Below the pieces are notes generated by a model, which saw only the letters and a program-made list of their open reading frames with translations, was not told the DNA's origin and ran no database searches. Both the position numbers and the translations under genes were made by a program. Below are positions 1 through 8,284 of a stretch of DNA of 64,000 nucleotides, piece after piece (position 1 is the first letter of the stretch; each line of letters opens with the position of its first letter). The stretch is from Glaciecola sp. 33A. Its GTDB lineage: Bacteria > Pseudomonadota > Gammaproteobacteria > Enterobacterales > Alteromonadaceae. Location: contig NZ_PJAR01000035.1 in assembly GCF_002836745.1 (NCBI RefSeq), positions 155,023 to 219,022 of the forward strand, written 5' to 3'.

Positions 1-842
1 TGGCGAGCCGGTATGGCACGCCACGAGGCTACTCAATGCAAAACAAAGGATTGGGTGTGTTAGCTTATGGCAAAATGGGCGGGATTGAATTGGGCTATGG
101 TTCTGACCTAGATATCGTATTTGTGCATGACGTTAATCTAACCACCATGACCGATGGTCAAAAACAAGTATCGTGCAGTGAGTTTTTTGTCAAACTAGTG
201 CAACGGGTGACGCATATTTTTACCACAAAAACCTACCTAAATATCCTTTATGAAATTGATTTAAGATTGCGACCATCGGGTAATTCAGGGTTACTTATTA
301 GCCATATTGATACTTTTTCTCAGTATCAAGAAAATAGCGCGTGGACTTGGGAGCATCAAGCTTTGGTTAGGGCCCGATATGTTTATGGCCATGCTGCCTT
401 AGAGCATAAATTTGCTGACATTCGCACAAGCATACTTGAGAAAAAACGTGAGATAGGTACCTTACGAAAAGAAGTGGCTGACATGCGCGAAAAAATGCGA
501 CAGCATTTGGACAAGTCAAACAGTCAAAATGCAGACTTAAAACAAACCTCAGGCGGCATTACTGATTTAGAGTTTTTAACACAATATTGGGTATTACTGC
601 ACAGTCATACCCATAGCGAGCTAACAAAATGGAGCGACAATTTACGTATTCTCGATTCACTTGCACAGGCTGATATTATCAGCACAAGCCAAAATAAAGC
701 ATTACAAGAAGCGTATCTATTTATTCGAAATCAGTTACACAAATTAAGCTTGGGCGCGTTTGGTCGTCATACGGCGGTGCCGGGTTTAGAGAACCACATG
801 ACTATTATTCAACGTAATTATGCGCGGGTTTTTAAGGATTAG
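1..842 (+). CDS. glnE: Glutamine synthetase adenylyltransferase/deadenylylase, C-terminal part (partial at the left edge)
   Basis: About 280 residues are visible, read in the frame that starts at base 3; the gene begins outside the window. GlnE adds and removes AMP on glutamine synthetase, controlled by PII, to tune ammonia assimilation in the cytoplasm. The visible part is the C-terminal adenylylating nucleotidyltransferase domain: GKMGGIELGYGSDLD carries the GS-x-D-x-D type metal site, and EIDLRLRPSGNSG and WEHQALVRAR are classic GlnE blocks. The C-terminal helical region ends at ARVFKD. The first ATG in view (base 36) is internal. A strong hairpin follows the stop. Family assignment is secure. 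Confidence 0.95.
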   Translation, partial: ASRYGTPRGYSMQNKGLGVLAYGKMGGIELGYGSDLDIVFVHDVNLTTMTDGQKQVSCSEFFVKLVQRVTHIFTTKTYLNILYEIDLRLRPSGNSGLLISHIDTFSQYQENSAWTWEHQALVRARYVYGHAALEHKFADIRTSILEKKREIGTLRKEVADMREKMRQHLDKSNSQNADLKQTSGGITDLEFLTQYWVLLHSHTHSELTKWSDNLRILDSLAQADIISTSQNKALQEAYLFIRNQLHKLSLGAFGRHTAVPGLENHMTIIQRNYARVFKD

Positions 843-848
843 TAACCT

Positions 849-884
849 AAAAGCAGGCTTTAGAGTTAGTTAAAGCCTGCTTTT
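849..884. terminator. Bidirectional hairpin terminator between glnE and the TcpQ-like gene
   Basis: A perfect inverted repeat (14-bp arms AAAAGCAGGCTTTA / TAAAGCCTGCTTTT, 8-nt loop) sits just after the glnE stop and ends in a T-run on the plus strand and an A-run-derived T-run on the minus strand. One arm also encodes the last residues and stop of the convergent minus-strand gene, so the two transcription units share one terminator. Confidence 0.8.
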
Positions 885-1489
885 AGGCAATTTTCTTCTA
901 CGTAAGTACCTGCTTTTTCAGCAATGACGATAGTCATTTTTTTATGGCAAAAATACACATTTACTTCAGGAACGAAGTTCGCGTCTATCGCACCGGCGAT
1001 CTCATCGAGCGTCCCGACTAAGCTGTTTTCAGATAAAAAACGCTGGCGAATAATAAAGTCCTGATTGAGATCCCAGATTAACCGCACACCCTCTTGTTCA
1101 GCATATTTCATTGCTTCAGTTTTGATCGTGGTGCCTTGGGCAAAGCTTCTAAGCATATAATTGCCTTCCCAATCCTGTTTAGGGGGATTATCAACACTGG
1201 TGATAGCAACCAATTGCTCGGTTTGACTGTTTTCTGATGCCTTCAGTGCAACAACAAAATCACCAAACTCTTCTCTAATCGGGTCTGACGATGACAAACG
1301 AAACTCTTCATAAAACCGAGCGAGGTTATCTGAAATATTATTTTTGTTTTCGTTAACCTGCCCGTCCGATCGAATAAGAAAATCGATATTATCAGGTCGG
1401 TATACCAACAAAAGTATGGCTGTTAGTAGCACAACAATGACTAACACCAAATGTTTTTTCCAGTCCGCAGATTGTTTTTTATCCGGCAT
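866..1489 (-). CDS. Membrane-anchored protein with a TcpQ-like C-terminal domain
   Basis: A 207-residue protein. Residues about 12-29 form one hydrophobic segment (LVLVIVVLLTAILLLVY) that would anchor it in the inner membrane with the rest in the periplasm. The C-terminal ~80 residues (EGVRLIWDLNQDFIIR ... LDEIAGAIDANF ... VNVYFCHKKMTIVI) resemble the toxin-coregulated-pilus TcpQ/PilL-N secretin-assisting domain found in many marine gammaproteobacteria outside pilus clusters. There are two cysteines near the C terminus (FCHKK, EENCLK) that could pair. It lies 77 bp downstream of the acyltransferase on the same strand, probably in one transcript. No pilus genes are near, so the role is unknown. 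Domain assignment is from motif resemblance only. Confidence 0.6.
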   Translation of the reverse strand: MPDKKQSADWKKHLVLVIVVLLTAILLLVYRPDNIDFLIRSDGQVNENKNNISDNLARFYEEFRLSSSDPIREEFGDFVVALKASENSQTEQLVAITSVDNPPKQDWEGNYMLRSFAQGTTIKTEAMKYAEQEGVRLIWDLNQDFIIRQRFLSENSLVGTLDEIAGAIDANFVPEVNVYFCHKKMTIVIAEKAGTYVEENCLKAGFN

Positions 1490-1566
1490 GTTTACTACCT
1501 CTACAACATAGCTAGTATCCGAGACCCTAGCTTCTCTGTGATTCAGATTGCTTGCCTGAGTTAACG

Positions 1567-2637
1567 TTACTTATACAGAGACTCAGGTTGATCGACGGGC
1601 CGAGTTTTAAAACGCTTGTGCATCCACAAATAACTGTCTGGTTGCTCGTTCACTACGTTTAGTACATCTTCGTTTAGCTTGGTTAATGCGACCTCTCTAT
1701 CTTTATCGGCCAAATAGTCAATTGGTGCACCAATTTTTACTTTGTAGCCCTTTTTACTGTATTGCGACACCACCATTAACGGCACGCAGTTGGCCCGGTT
1801 GGCAAACATGAGTGTAGCGGTAGTCGTCGCGGTGCGAGCAACGCCGCCAAAAGGGACAAAAATACTCGTGCTCTTACCATAATCTTGATCAGGAAAGTAT
1901 AAGCAAAACTCATTTTCGTTCATGGCTTGAATTAACGCTTTAGCATTGCGTTTATCAATCATGTATTTATTCGAACGGTTGCGGCCATGATACTGCATGT
2001 AGTTAATTAACGGATTGTTATGTTTGCGGTAAAACGCAATACAAGGGTAAGCATATCCAATAATTCGACAGCCTATTTCCAAATTAACATTGTGCAAAGT
2101 TAAGCCAAATACACCCTTCCCTGATGCCAGTGCTTTTAATGCATTATCTAGACCTTCAACTTCAGCAACGCGACGCACGCGCCATTCCGGCCACCACCAG
2201 CCCATACCCGTTTCAAACAAACCCATTGATGTGCGAAACACATTGGCTTTTAATACTTTTTCGCGTTTCTGTGCAGACCACGTAGGATAACAAAGCGCGA
2301 GATTTTTACGGGCTATTTGAATACGCTTTGGAACCAGCACCACAATCAATTTAGCAACAACTCTGGCGACCAATTTGATCATCGGTAGAGGTAACCATGT
2401 AATGACGTAAAGTAAGCCTGCTCCAAACCAAACACCCCAATATTTAGGATGCAAGAATGAAACAGTAAACGCCGGAGCCATGACAGTTTTAACCGGTTTA
2501 TATGGTTTTGGCGGCAGCGTGTTTTTTTCAATTGGAGCGGAGCTACTGGCATCTGATCCTGTCATTGTAGGCTCGACAGAATTTTCATCGGCTGTCACTG
2601 TTTTATTCGTATTATTAGTAGTTTCTGGCTTATCCAC
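1567..2637 (-). CDS. lpxL: LpxL/LpxM-family lipid A (Kdo2-lipid) acyltransferase
   Basis: A 356-residue inner-membrane acyltransferase that would transfer a secondary acyl chain to Kdo-lipid A. After a hydrophobic N-terminal anchor (WGVWFGAGLLYVITWLPLP), the family's H-x4-D/E catalytic motif appears as HNVNLE, and FPDQDYG and VPFGGVARTATTT match the conserved LpxL blocks. The GTG start is preceded by GAGCGG, a usable ribosome-binding site. That start leaves an odd polar, Thr/Asn/Ser-rich stretch of about 50 residues before MAPAFTVSFLHPKYWG, where LpxL proteins normally begin; an internal ATG at 2481 matches the normal family start but has no clear ribosome-binding site. It is 49 bp downstream of the DUF3081 gene. 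Whether it is LpxL, LpxP or LpxM by acyl specificity cannot be told. Confidence 0.85.
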   Translation of the reverse strand: MDKPETTNNTNKTVTADENSVEPTMTGSDASSSAPIEKNTLPPKPYKPVKTVMAPAFTVSFLHPKYWGVWFGAGLLYVITWLPLPMIKLVARVVAKLIVVLVPKRIQIARKNLALCYPTWSAQKREKVLKANVFRTSMGLFETGMGWWWPEWRVRRVAEVEGLDNALKALASGKGVFGLTLHNVNLEIGCRIIGYAYPCIAFYRKHNNPLINYMQYHGRNRSNKYMIDKRNAKALIQAMNENEFCLYFPDQDYGKSTSIFVPFGGVARTATTTATLMFANRANCVPLMVVSQYSKKGYKVKIGAPIDYLADKDREVALTKLNEDVLNVVNEQPDSYLWMHKRFKTRPVDQPESLYK

Positions 2638-2686
2638 AATCCGCTCGTTGATGTTTTTGACCTGTGTTAGGGTATCTTTTCTAACG

Positions 2687-2944
2687 TTAGTACTCTTTGT
2701 CGATGCTGACTAACTTTTTTTCAAAGGCGTCAAATTGGCTCTGCTTTTCATAGTCAAAGTGATATTGGTTGTGAAAACCATAACTGAGTTTGACCAACGC
2801 ATCTTCAATATAAAGCGTATAACCATCAAAATCAGTAAACGCTTTAATACCGTTTAAATGATAAGCACCATCACGTTGTTCACCATGCTGACGAATTTTC
2901 TCAAAAACTTGTAATAATAATTTACTATCTAAACTATTTTTCAT
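2687..2944 (-). CDS. DUF3081 family protein
   Basis: An 85-residue cytoplasmic protein starting at MKNSLDSKLL; AGGAGA lies 5 nt before this ATG, whereas longer readings upstream have no such signal. The block EKIRQHGEQRDGAYHLNGIK followed by DFDGYTLYIED and GFHNQYHFDY is typical of DUF3081, a small gammaproteobacterial family of unknown function. It precedes the lipid A acyltransferase gene by 49 bp and may be co-transcribed. No motif suggests an enzymatic role. Confidence 0.75.
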   Translation of the reverse strand: MKNSLDSKLLLQVFEKIRQHGEQRDGAYHLNGIKAFTDFDGYTLYIEDALVKLSYGFHNQYHFDYEKQSQFDAFEKKLVSIDKEY

Positions 2945-3289
2945 ATTTCTCCTGTAACGCTCGACATTAGCTTGGCTGCATACTATGTGACAGCAAACTT
3001 TTAGCATTCGGTCGCCAATATTTTTGCTTCGGTCATAACCAAGCTTTGTTATCATAATGATAGCTACTATTATCGCTAAAGCCAAACGACAAGACCATAA
3101 TTCTAGGTATATCGATTTTACTCGGTATATAAATTACATCGTCATTTATTACTATAAATACTGTAAACAGGGGGCTGTAAGATATATTTCAGGTTTGGCT
3201 GCATGTTTTTTAATCAAATATTTTTGATCTTTGTTTTTTTTCATGTAGTATATATTATTCAACTGGTCAGATGAGCGGATAAGTTACTT
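2945..3289. other. Divergent intergenic region, DUF3081 / fadE
   Basis: 345 bp between divergent genes, AT-rich, expected to hold both promoters. Apart from the FadR-like site near the fadE start I see no other structured element. Confidence 0.5.
3261..3277 (+). promoter_or_regulatory. Possible FadR-like operator before fadE
   Basis: AACTGGTCAGATGAGCG lies 13 bp before the fadE start. Its left half (AACTGGTCAG) matches the known FadR consensus AACTGGTCNGACCNGTT, but the right half departs at several bases. Position over the start of a beta-oxidation gene fits fatty-acid control. It could be a chance half-site. Confidence 0.4.
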
Positions 3290-5566
3290 ATGAGTATTAG
3301 AACAAACCTTAAAAAAGTATTACCACCAATTTCAGTAACTGAGCAAGAAGCGCTTGATGCTGGTGATGTGTGGATTGAATCGTCTATTTATCAAGGCAAA
3401 CCTGACATGCATGCCCTGCGCAGCCTTCCTCAAGCAGTATTGAGTGCTGACGAGCAAGCCTTCTTGAGTGGTCCAGTGGAAGAACTGTTGGCCATGATCG
3501 ACGAGTTCGAACTAGGTAACAGCAAACATATTCCACAAGACGTCATTGATTTTCTTGGTAAAAACAAATTTTTCTCAATGATCATTCCAAAGAAATTTGG
3601 CGGTCTTGAATTCAGTCCTTATGCAAACTCAACCGTTGTTGCCACTATTGCAGCAACAAGTGGTGCTATAGCAGTGACGGTAATGGTACCTAACTCCTTA
3701 GGCCCCGGCGAACTGCTTATGCATTATGGTACTGAAGCGCAACAAAATTATTGGTTGCCTAAATTATCAATCGGCCAAGACATTCCTTGTTTTGCCTTAA
3801 CGAGCCCAGAAGCGGGTTCTGACGCTGGTTCAATTCCTGATGCCGGTATTGTGACCAAAGGCATGTGGGAAGGTAAAGAAGTCATTGGCTTGAGCGTAAC
3901 ATGGGACAAGCGCTACATTACGCTCGCACCCATCGCAACGGTGCTTGGCTTAGCGTTTAAGGTATTCGATCCCGAGCATCTGCTAGGGGACAAACTGGCA
4001 CTGGGTATCACCTGTGCATTACTCCCGAAGTCTCACCCTGGTGTTGAAATGGGTAACCGTCACGACCCAATGGGCGTAAAATTTTATAACGGTACAACAC
4101 GCGGTAAAGATGTCTTCATCCCAATGGACTTTATTATTGGTGGCGAGAAGAACATCGGTCGCGGTTGGCAAATGCTCGTGAGCTGCCTAGGTGCAGGTCG
4201 TGGTATTTCACTACCAGCAATGGGTGTTGCTTCAGCGCAGTCTGCGTTTAAATCTACCGCTGAGTATTCATTCGTACGTGAGCAATTTGGTGTACCAATC
4301 GGTCGCTTTGAAGGTATTCAAGACAAACTTGCTGACATCGCAGGTAAAACCTTCTTACTGGAGTCAATGCGTGTATTAACCACCGAAGGCTTAGGTGAAG
4401 GTATTACACCAGCCGTTGTTACTGCTATTGCTAAATACCACATGACTGAGTTAGGTCGTGATGTATTAAACTCAGCGATGGACGTACAAGCAGGAAAAGC
4501 AATACAACGTGGTCCACAAAACACATTGGCAAACGGTTATGCTGCATTGCCTATCGCGATTACGGTTGAAGGTGCAAACATATTAACCCGTAGTTTGATG
4601 ATTTTCGGTCAAGGTACAATGCGTTGTCACCCATATTTGAAAGAAATGGTTGACTTGATCCATAGCGAAGACAGCAAAGCAGATGCAGATTTTAATAAAG
4701 TACTTATCAAAACTGTTAAGTTCAGTGTTAAGAACGCATTTAGAAGTTTAGGCAATAGCTACTTGCCATTTTTACGCTCTACAGAATCGAACTTCCCGAT
4801 TGTTCGTCCTTATGAGAAGCGTGTAAATGCGCTTGCTGCCAAACTAGCGCCACTAGCTGACCTATCATTGTTGGTATTGGGCGGCGAACTGAAAAAAGCA
4901 GAATTGTTATCAGCACGTTTAGGCGATGTAATGAGCTACTTGTACGGCGCAATGGCGTCAATTCGTTTCTTTGAGCAACGTGTGCAAGACCGCGTTCAAG
5001 CTGAAGCTTACTTCCGCTATGCAATGGAGTGGTCACTACAGCAAGCTGAAAAGGCAATTGTTGATTTTATCAATAACTTCCCGAACACGCCGGCACGTGG
5101 TTTGATGAGAGTATTGACCAACACGTATACGTCATCAATAAGCCATATTTCTGATGACTTGGTTCGTGAATTGTCAACTGCATCTATGCAAGACAGCAGC
5201 ATCAAAGCACAGCTAACTCACCTTGTTAAAGTAATGCCGGGTGACGGCAACGATATTAACGAACAAGCATTTAAAGCCAAGCATGCTGCTATGCCGTTAC
5301 TATCTAAAGTGCAAAAAGCATTGCGTAAGGCGCCTATCGTTCCATTCATTTCGTTTGAACACGCAGTGGATACAATGCACAAAGCAGGCGATTTAACTGA
5401 CGCAGAGCGCACAACGTTGTTGCAATACAATGAGAAACGCAAACTGTCGGTACGTGTTGATGAATTTACTTTCGACATGGAATTACTCAGTGCCCAAGAG
5501 ACTGACGGTCCTAGTGCAAGTAAAACGGAGAGTAGAACACAAGAAGCGACTGCAAACGCAGCGTAA
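3290..5566 (+). CDS. fadE: FadE-type acyl-CoA dehydrogenase (DUF1974 C-terminal)
   Basis: A 758-residue acyl-CoA dehydrogenase for the first step of fatty-acid beta-oxidation (acyl-CoA to trans-2-enoyl-CoA, FAD-dependent). Residues about 60-450 are the dehydrogenase fold: PKKFGGLEFSP, CFALTSPEAGSDAGS (substrate/FAD loop), FGVPIGRFEGIQDKLADIAG and IFGQGTMRCHPY. The remaining ~280 residues are the helical DUF1974 extension seen in E. coli FadE (814 aa), so the length is only a little short. A weak ribosome-binding site (GAGCGG) and a partial FadR-like site precede the ATG. A terminator follows, so it is a single-gene unit. Membrane association is known for this family but no transmembrane segment is obvious here. 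Confidence 0.92.
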   Translation: MSIRTNLKKVLPPISVTEQEALDAGDVWIESSIYQGKPDMHALRSLPQAVLSADEQAFLSGPVEELLAMIDEFELGNSKHIPQDVIDFLGKNKFFSMIIPKKFGGLEFSPYANSTVVATIAATSGAIAVTVMVPNSLGPGELLMHYGTEAQQNYWLPKLSIGQDIPCFALTSPEAGSDAGSIPDAGIVTKGMWEGKEVIGLSVTWDKRYITLAPIATVLGLAFKVFDPEHLLGDKLALGITCALLPKSHPGVEMGNRHDPMGVKFYNGTTRGKDVFIPMDFIIGGEKNIGRGWQMLVSCLGAGRGISLPAMGVASAQSAFKSTAEYSFVREQFGVPIGRFEGIQDKLADIAGKTFLLESMRVLTTEGLGEGITPAVVTAIAKYHMTELGRDVLNSAMDVQAGKAIQRGPQNTLANGYAALPIAITVEGANILTRSLMIFGQGTMRCHPYLKEMVDLIHSEDSKADADFNKVLIKTVKFSVKNAFRSLGNSYLPFLRSTESNFPIVRPYEKRVNALAAKLAPLADLSLLVLGGELKKAELLSARLGDVMSYLYGAMASIRFFEQRVQDRVQAEAYFRYAMEWSLQQAEKAIVDFINNFPNTPARGLMRVLTNTYTSSISHISDDLVRELSTASMQDSSIKAQLTHLVKVMPGDGNDINEQAFKAKHAAMPLLSKVQKALRKAPIVPFISFEHAVDTMHKAGDLTDAERTTLLQYNEKRKLSVRVDEFTFDMELLSAQETDGPSASKTESRTQEATANAA

Positions 5567-5620
5567 CTGGTAGGTCGAACTGCGCTTAAATAGGCTGCAA
5601 CGACGGTAGTATTGATAATA

Positions 5621-5648
5621 AAAGGCGTCCATTTGGGCGCCTTTTTTA
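5621..5648 (+). terminator. Rho-independent terminator after fadE
   Basis: A 9-bp stem (AAGGCGTCC / GGGCGCCTT, with one G-T pair) around a 4-nt loop is followed by a run of T, 55 bp past the fadE stop. Confidence 0.85.
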
Positions 5649-5781
5649 TAACTGCTCGTTTCAATAAACTTACCTTGCTAGCCTTATCAGTTTAAATATA
5701 AGACCAGCAAACGAGATATAGGCGGACATTGACAACAGCGATGGTTGACATAATTAAGTCAGTTTAGTCCACATTGACTAA

Positions 5782-6087
5782 TTATTTTTTAACCGGCTGG
5801 TAAATGCGGCTGCCACTGGCTTTAAACTCAGCTGATTTTTCAACCATCCCCTGTAGTGAAATATTAATCGTTTCATCGAGTAATTTAATGTTAATACTTT
5901 GTTCGTTATTGTCGTCATCACCATCACTTCGCAGCATGTCTGCTAATTGCTTGAGTTCAATATGAACGTCAGCATTTGCCACTTTCATGTTCAACCACAA
6001 GCCGTAACGAAGTAATTGGGACCGAAGCCAAATTGGCTGTTCTAAAAGCCCTCGGAATTCGGTATATTCATGCATCTCTTTTTGCAC
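5782..6087 (-). CDS. Hypothetical protein
   Basis: A 101-residue soluble protein I do not recognise. It is acidic in the middle (RSDGDDDNNEQS) and otherwise mixed alpha/beta, with no signal peptide or motif. It may start at the GTG at 6087 or at the ATG four codons later (6075); neither has a strong ribosome-binding site. It diverges from tdk with only 21 bp between the GTG and the tdk ATG, a spacing that suggests overlapping promoters. Coding is supported by the uninterrupted frame and sensible composition, but not by homology I can name. Confidence 0.5.
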   Translation of the reverse strand: MQKEMHEYTEFRGLLEQPIWLRSQLLRYGLWLNMKVANADVHIELKQLADMLRSDGDDDNNEQSINIKLLDETINISLQGMVEKSAEFKASGSRIYQPVKK

Positions 6088-6108
6088 GCCCCATAAGAAT
6101 ATTCATTA

Positions 6109-6705
6109 ATGGCACAGCTTTACTACTACTACTCGGCAATGAATGCAGGTAAGTCGACTTCCCTACTGCAGTCGGCATATAACTACAAAGAACGCGGTAT
6201 GAACGTTACCTTATTCACTGCGGCTCTGGATAATCGTTATGGCACGGGTAAAATATCGTCTCGTATTGGTCTTGAAGCTCCTGCAAATCTTTTCACGCCA
6301 CAAACTGACTTATTTGCTGAAATGCGTAAAGAGTGTGATAAACAAAAAATCAGCTGCTTATTTATTGACGAAGCGCAGTTTTTAACCAAACAACAAGTCA
6401 TTCAGTGTCTGCAAATAGTAGATGCATTGAAAGTGCCTGTGCTGGCATATGGTTTGCGCACAGACTTTAAAGGTGAAACATTCGAGGGTAGCCAATACCT
6501 CCTTGCTTGGGCAGATAAGTTGTCAGAGCTAAAAACAGTATGTCATTGTGGTCGCAAAGCGAATTTCGTGGCACGCCTTGATGATAACGGAGACCCTATT
6601 TCTGAAGGAGCTCAAGTGGACGTTGGCGGGAATGAAAAGTATGTGTCGCTGTGCCGCAAACATTTCATGGAAAAAGTGTCATTCGAATATCATCCAAACC
6701 CATAA
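6109..6705 (+). CDS. tdk: Thymidine kinase
   Basis: A 198-residue type II thymidine kinase that phosphorylates thymidine to dTMP with ATP (pyrimidine salvage, cytoplasm). The P-loop SAMNAGKST lies at residues 9-17, the catalytic/Mg-binding FIDEAQFL follows near residue 85, and the lasso loop is followed by the zinc site built from CHCGRKANF and CRKHF. Length is normal for the family. The start is fixed by the N-terminal [16 protein letters not shown] pattern. It stands alone. Confidence 0.96.
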   Translation: MAQLYYYYSAMNAGKSTSLLQSAYNYKERGMNVTLFTAALDNRYGTGKISSRIGLEAPANLFTPQTDLFAEMRKECDKQKISCLFIDEAQFLTKQQVIQCLQIVDALKVPVLAYGLRTDFKGETFEGSQYLLAWADKLSELKTVCHCGRKANFVARLDDNGDPISEGAQVDVGGNEKYVSLCRKHFMEKVSFEYHPNP

Positions 6706-7063
6706 TATGGGTTACTTTTGCCTTCATGTGAATGAGTGGTTGGTCGTATAGTCACTTAATGTTGTTACGCTAGCTGAAAGCGCGTCGATTAGGTCGGTTC
6801 ACAGCGCTTCTGTTGGTTTTTTATCGTGCTTCGCTTATCTTATTTTAGCGTACTTCAGCAACAGCGCCAGCCTTACTATTCATCAAATTTATCAATTAAC
6901 CCAAATTAAACAAAGTTCGCTGATACTTCAATATCGACTATCATATAGATGAATCTACTAACCATTGCCTATTTTTGGACGTTAACATTTTAACGTCAAT
7001 GCATTCTCATCAGCACTTGTTGCAAGCTAACGCTTTCTATAAGCTAACACTAAGGGACATCAC
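6706..7063. other. Intergenic region before the ACAD-kinase-SDR operon
   Basis: 358 bp with no gene. It holds a perfect inverted repeat at 6978-6997 close to the next operon. No terminator for tdk is evident. Confidence 0.5.
6978..6997. promoter_or_regulatory. Perfect inverted repeat, candidate operator
   Basis: GACGTTAA-CATT-TTAACGTC, 8-bp arms with a 4-bp spacer, centred about 76 bp before the start of the acyl-CoA dehydrogenase gene. There is no T-run, so it is not a terminator. The ACGTTAA...TTAACGT core recalls palindromes bound by MerR- or TetR-type regulators of acyl-CoA catabolism, but the regulator is not identified here. Confidence 0.5.
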
Positions 7064-8284
7064 ATGGACTTTTCTCATAACGCTAAAACTCAAGATTATA
7101 TCGCGCGCATTCGTGACTTTTTAGACACACATGTTGCTCCTATCGAGCAGCAAGTTTATGAAGAATTAGCTGCGTTGAACCCGACCGGCGATTGGACAAA
7201 ATGGAAAGTTCACCCCGCTATCGAGCCACTGAAGGAAAAAGCTAAGGCTGCCGGTCTCTGGAACCTCTTCTTGCCTGACGCTGAACTTGGCCAAGGTTTA
7301 ACCACGCTTGAGTATGCACCACTTGCCGAAGAGACCGGGCGCTACATTTTTGCCCCAGAAATTTTTAATTGTAACGCGCCTGACACGGGCAATATGGAAG
7401 TCTTATATCACTTTGGTAACAAGCAGCAGAAAGAAAAATGGCTAACGCCTTTGCTCATGGGTGAAATACGCTCTGTATTTGGTATGACCGAACCCGATGT
7501 TGCGTCTTCAGATGCCACTAATATGGCCGCTACCATTGAGTTAGATGGCGATGAATTAGTCTTAAATGGCAGAAAATGGTGGACCACCGGTCTGGGTCAC
7601 CCAAATGCCAAAGTGTGCATTTTCATGGGCCTCTCAAACCCAGAAAATGATAGGCACAACCAGCACAGCATGGTGATTGTGCCATTGGACACTGACGGTA
7701 TTGAAATTAAACGCATGCTAACCGCCTATGGCGATTATGACGCACCATTTGGCCACGGCGAAATGCAGTTCACTAATGTTAGATTGTCGAAAGAAAATTT
7801 ATTAGTCGGCATGGGTAAAGGCTTTGCTATCGCTCAAGGTCGCTTGGGCCCGGGCCGCATTCACCATTGCATGCGAGCTATTGGTACTGCAGAAAAAGCA
7901 CTTGAGTTAGCCATTAAACGTGGTTTGTCGCGCGTTGCTTTTGGTTCGCCAATTATCAAATTAGGCGGCAATGGCGAACGTATCGCGATGGCCCGAATGA
8001 AAATTGAACAAGCGCGTTTACTCACATTGCAAGCAGCTTGGAAAATTGACAATTTAGGTGTCAAAAATGCCATGGTCGACATTTCAGCAATCAAGGTTGT
8101 GGTGCCGCAAATGATGCAAGAAGTTGTCGATATGGCGGTCCAAATCCATGGTGGTGGCGGTATGTGTGAAGACTTCCCACTAGCACGTTTTGCCGCCGGT
8201 GCGCGCTCATTAAGACTGGCAGATGGTCCGGATGAAGTGCATATGAGCATGGTGACTCGACTAGAACTAAAGAAATATAAATAA
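7064..8284 (+). CDS. ACAD10/ACAD11-like acyl-CoA dehydrogenase
   Basis: A 406-residue flavoprotein of the acyl-CoA dehydrogenase family. FGMTEPDVASSDATN is the FAD/substrate loop, and the C-terminal VQIHGGGGMCEDFPLARF ... LADGPDEVHMSMVTRLEL is the hallmark of the ACAD10/ACAD11 subgroup, with DGPDEVH where ordinary acyl-CoA dehydrogenases carry YEGT. In mammals this domain is fused to the kinase encoded by the very next gene; the pair converts 4-hydroxyacyl-CoA through a 4-phospho intermediate. AAGGGACATCAC before the ATG is a good ribosome-binding site. The stop overlaps the next ATG by one base (TAATG), so translation is probably coupled. Substrate is inferred from context. Confidence 0.9.
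   Translation: MDFSHNAKTQDYIARIRDFLDTHVAPIEQQVYEELAALNPTGDWTKWKVHPAIEPLKEKAKAAGLWNLFLPDAELGQGLTTLEYAPLAEETGRYIFAPEIFNCNAPDTGNMEVLYHFGNKQQKEKWLTPLLMGEIRSVFGMTEPDVASSDATNMAATIELDGDELVLNGRKWWTTGLGHPNAKVCIFMGLSNPENDRHNQHSMVIVPLDTDGIEIKRMLTAYGDYDAPFGHGEMQFTNVRLSKENLLVGMGKGFAIAQGRLGPGRIHHCMRAIGTAEKALELAIKRGLSRVAFGSPIIKLGGNGERIAMARMKIEQARLLTLQAAWKIDNLGVKNAMVDISAIKVVVPQMMQEVVDMAVQIHGGGGMCEDFPLARFAAGARSLRLADGPDEVHMSMVTRLELKKYK

Noticed and set aside
2480..2713. Plus-strand open frame inside the lipid A acyltransferase start region
   Set aside because: Antisense to the N-terminal coding part of lpxL; hydrophobic Val/Leu/Phe composition is typical of an antisense shadow.
5218..5664. A 148-codon open frame antisense to the end of fadE
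   Set aside because: It lies almost wholly within the fadE coding region on the other strand, has no recognisable domain and spans the fadE terminator.
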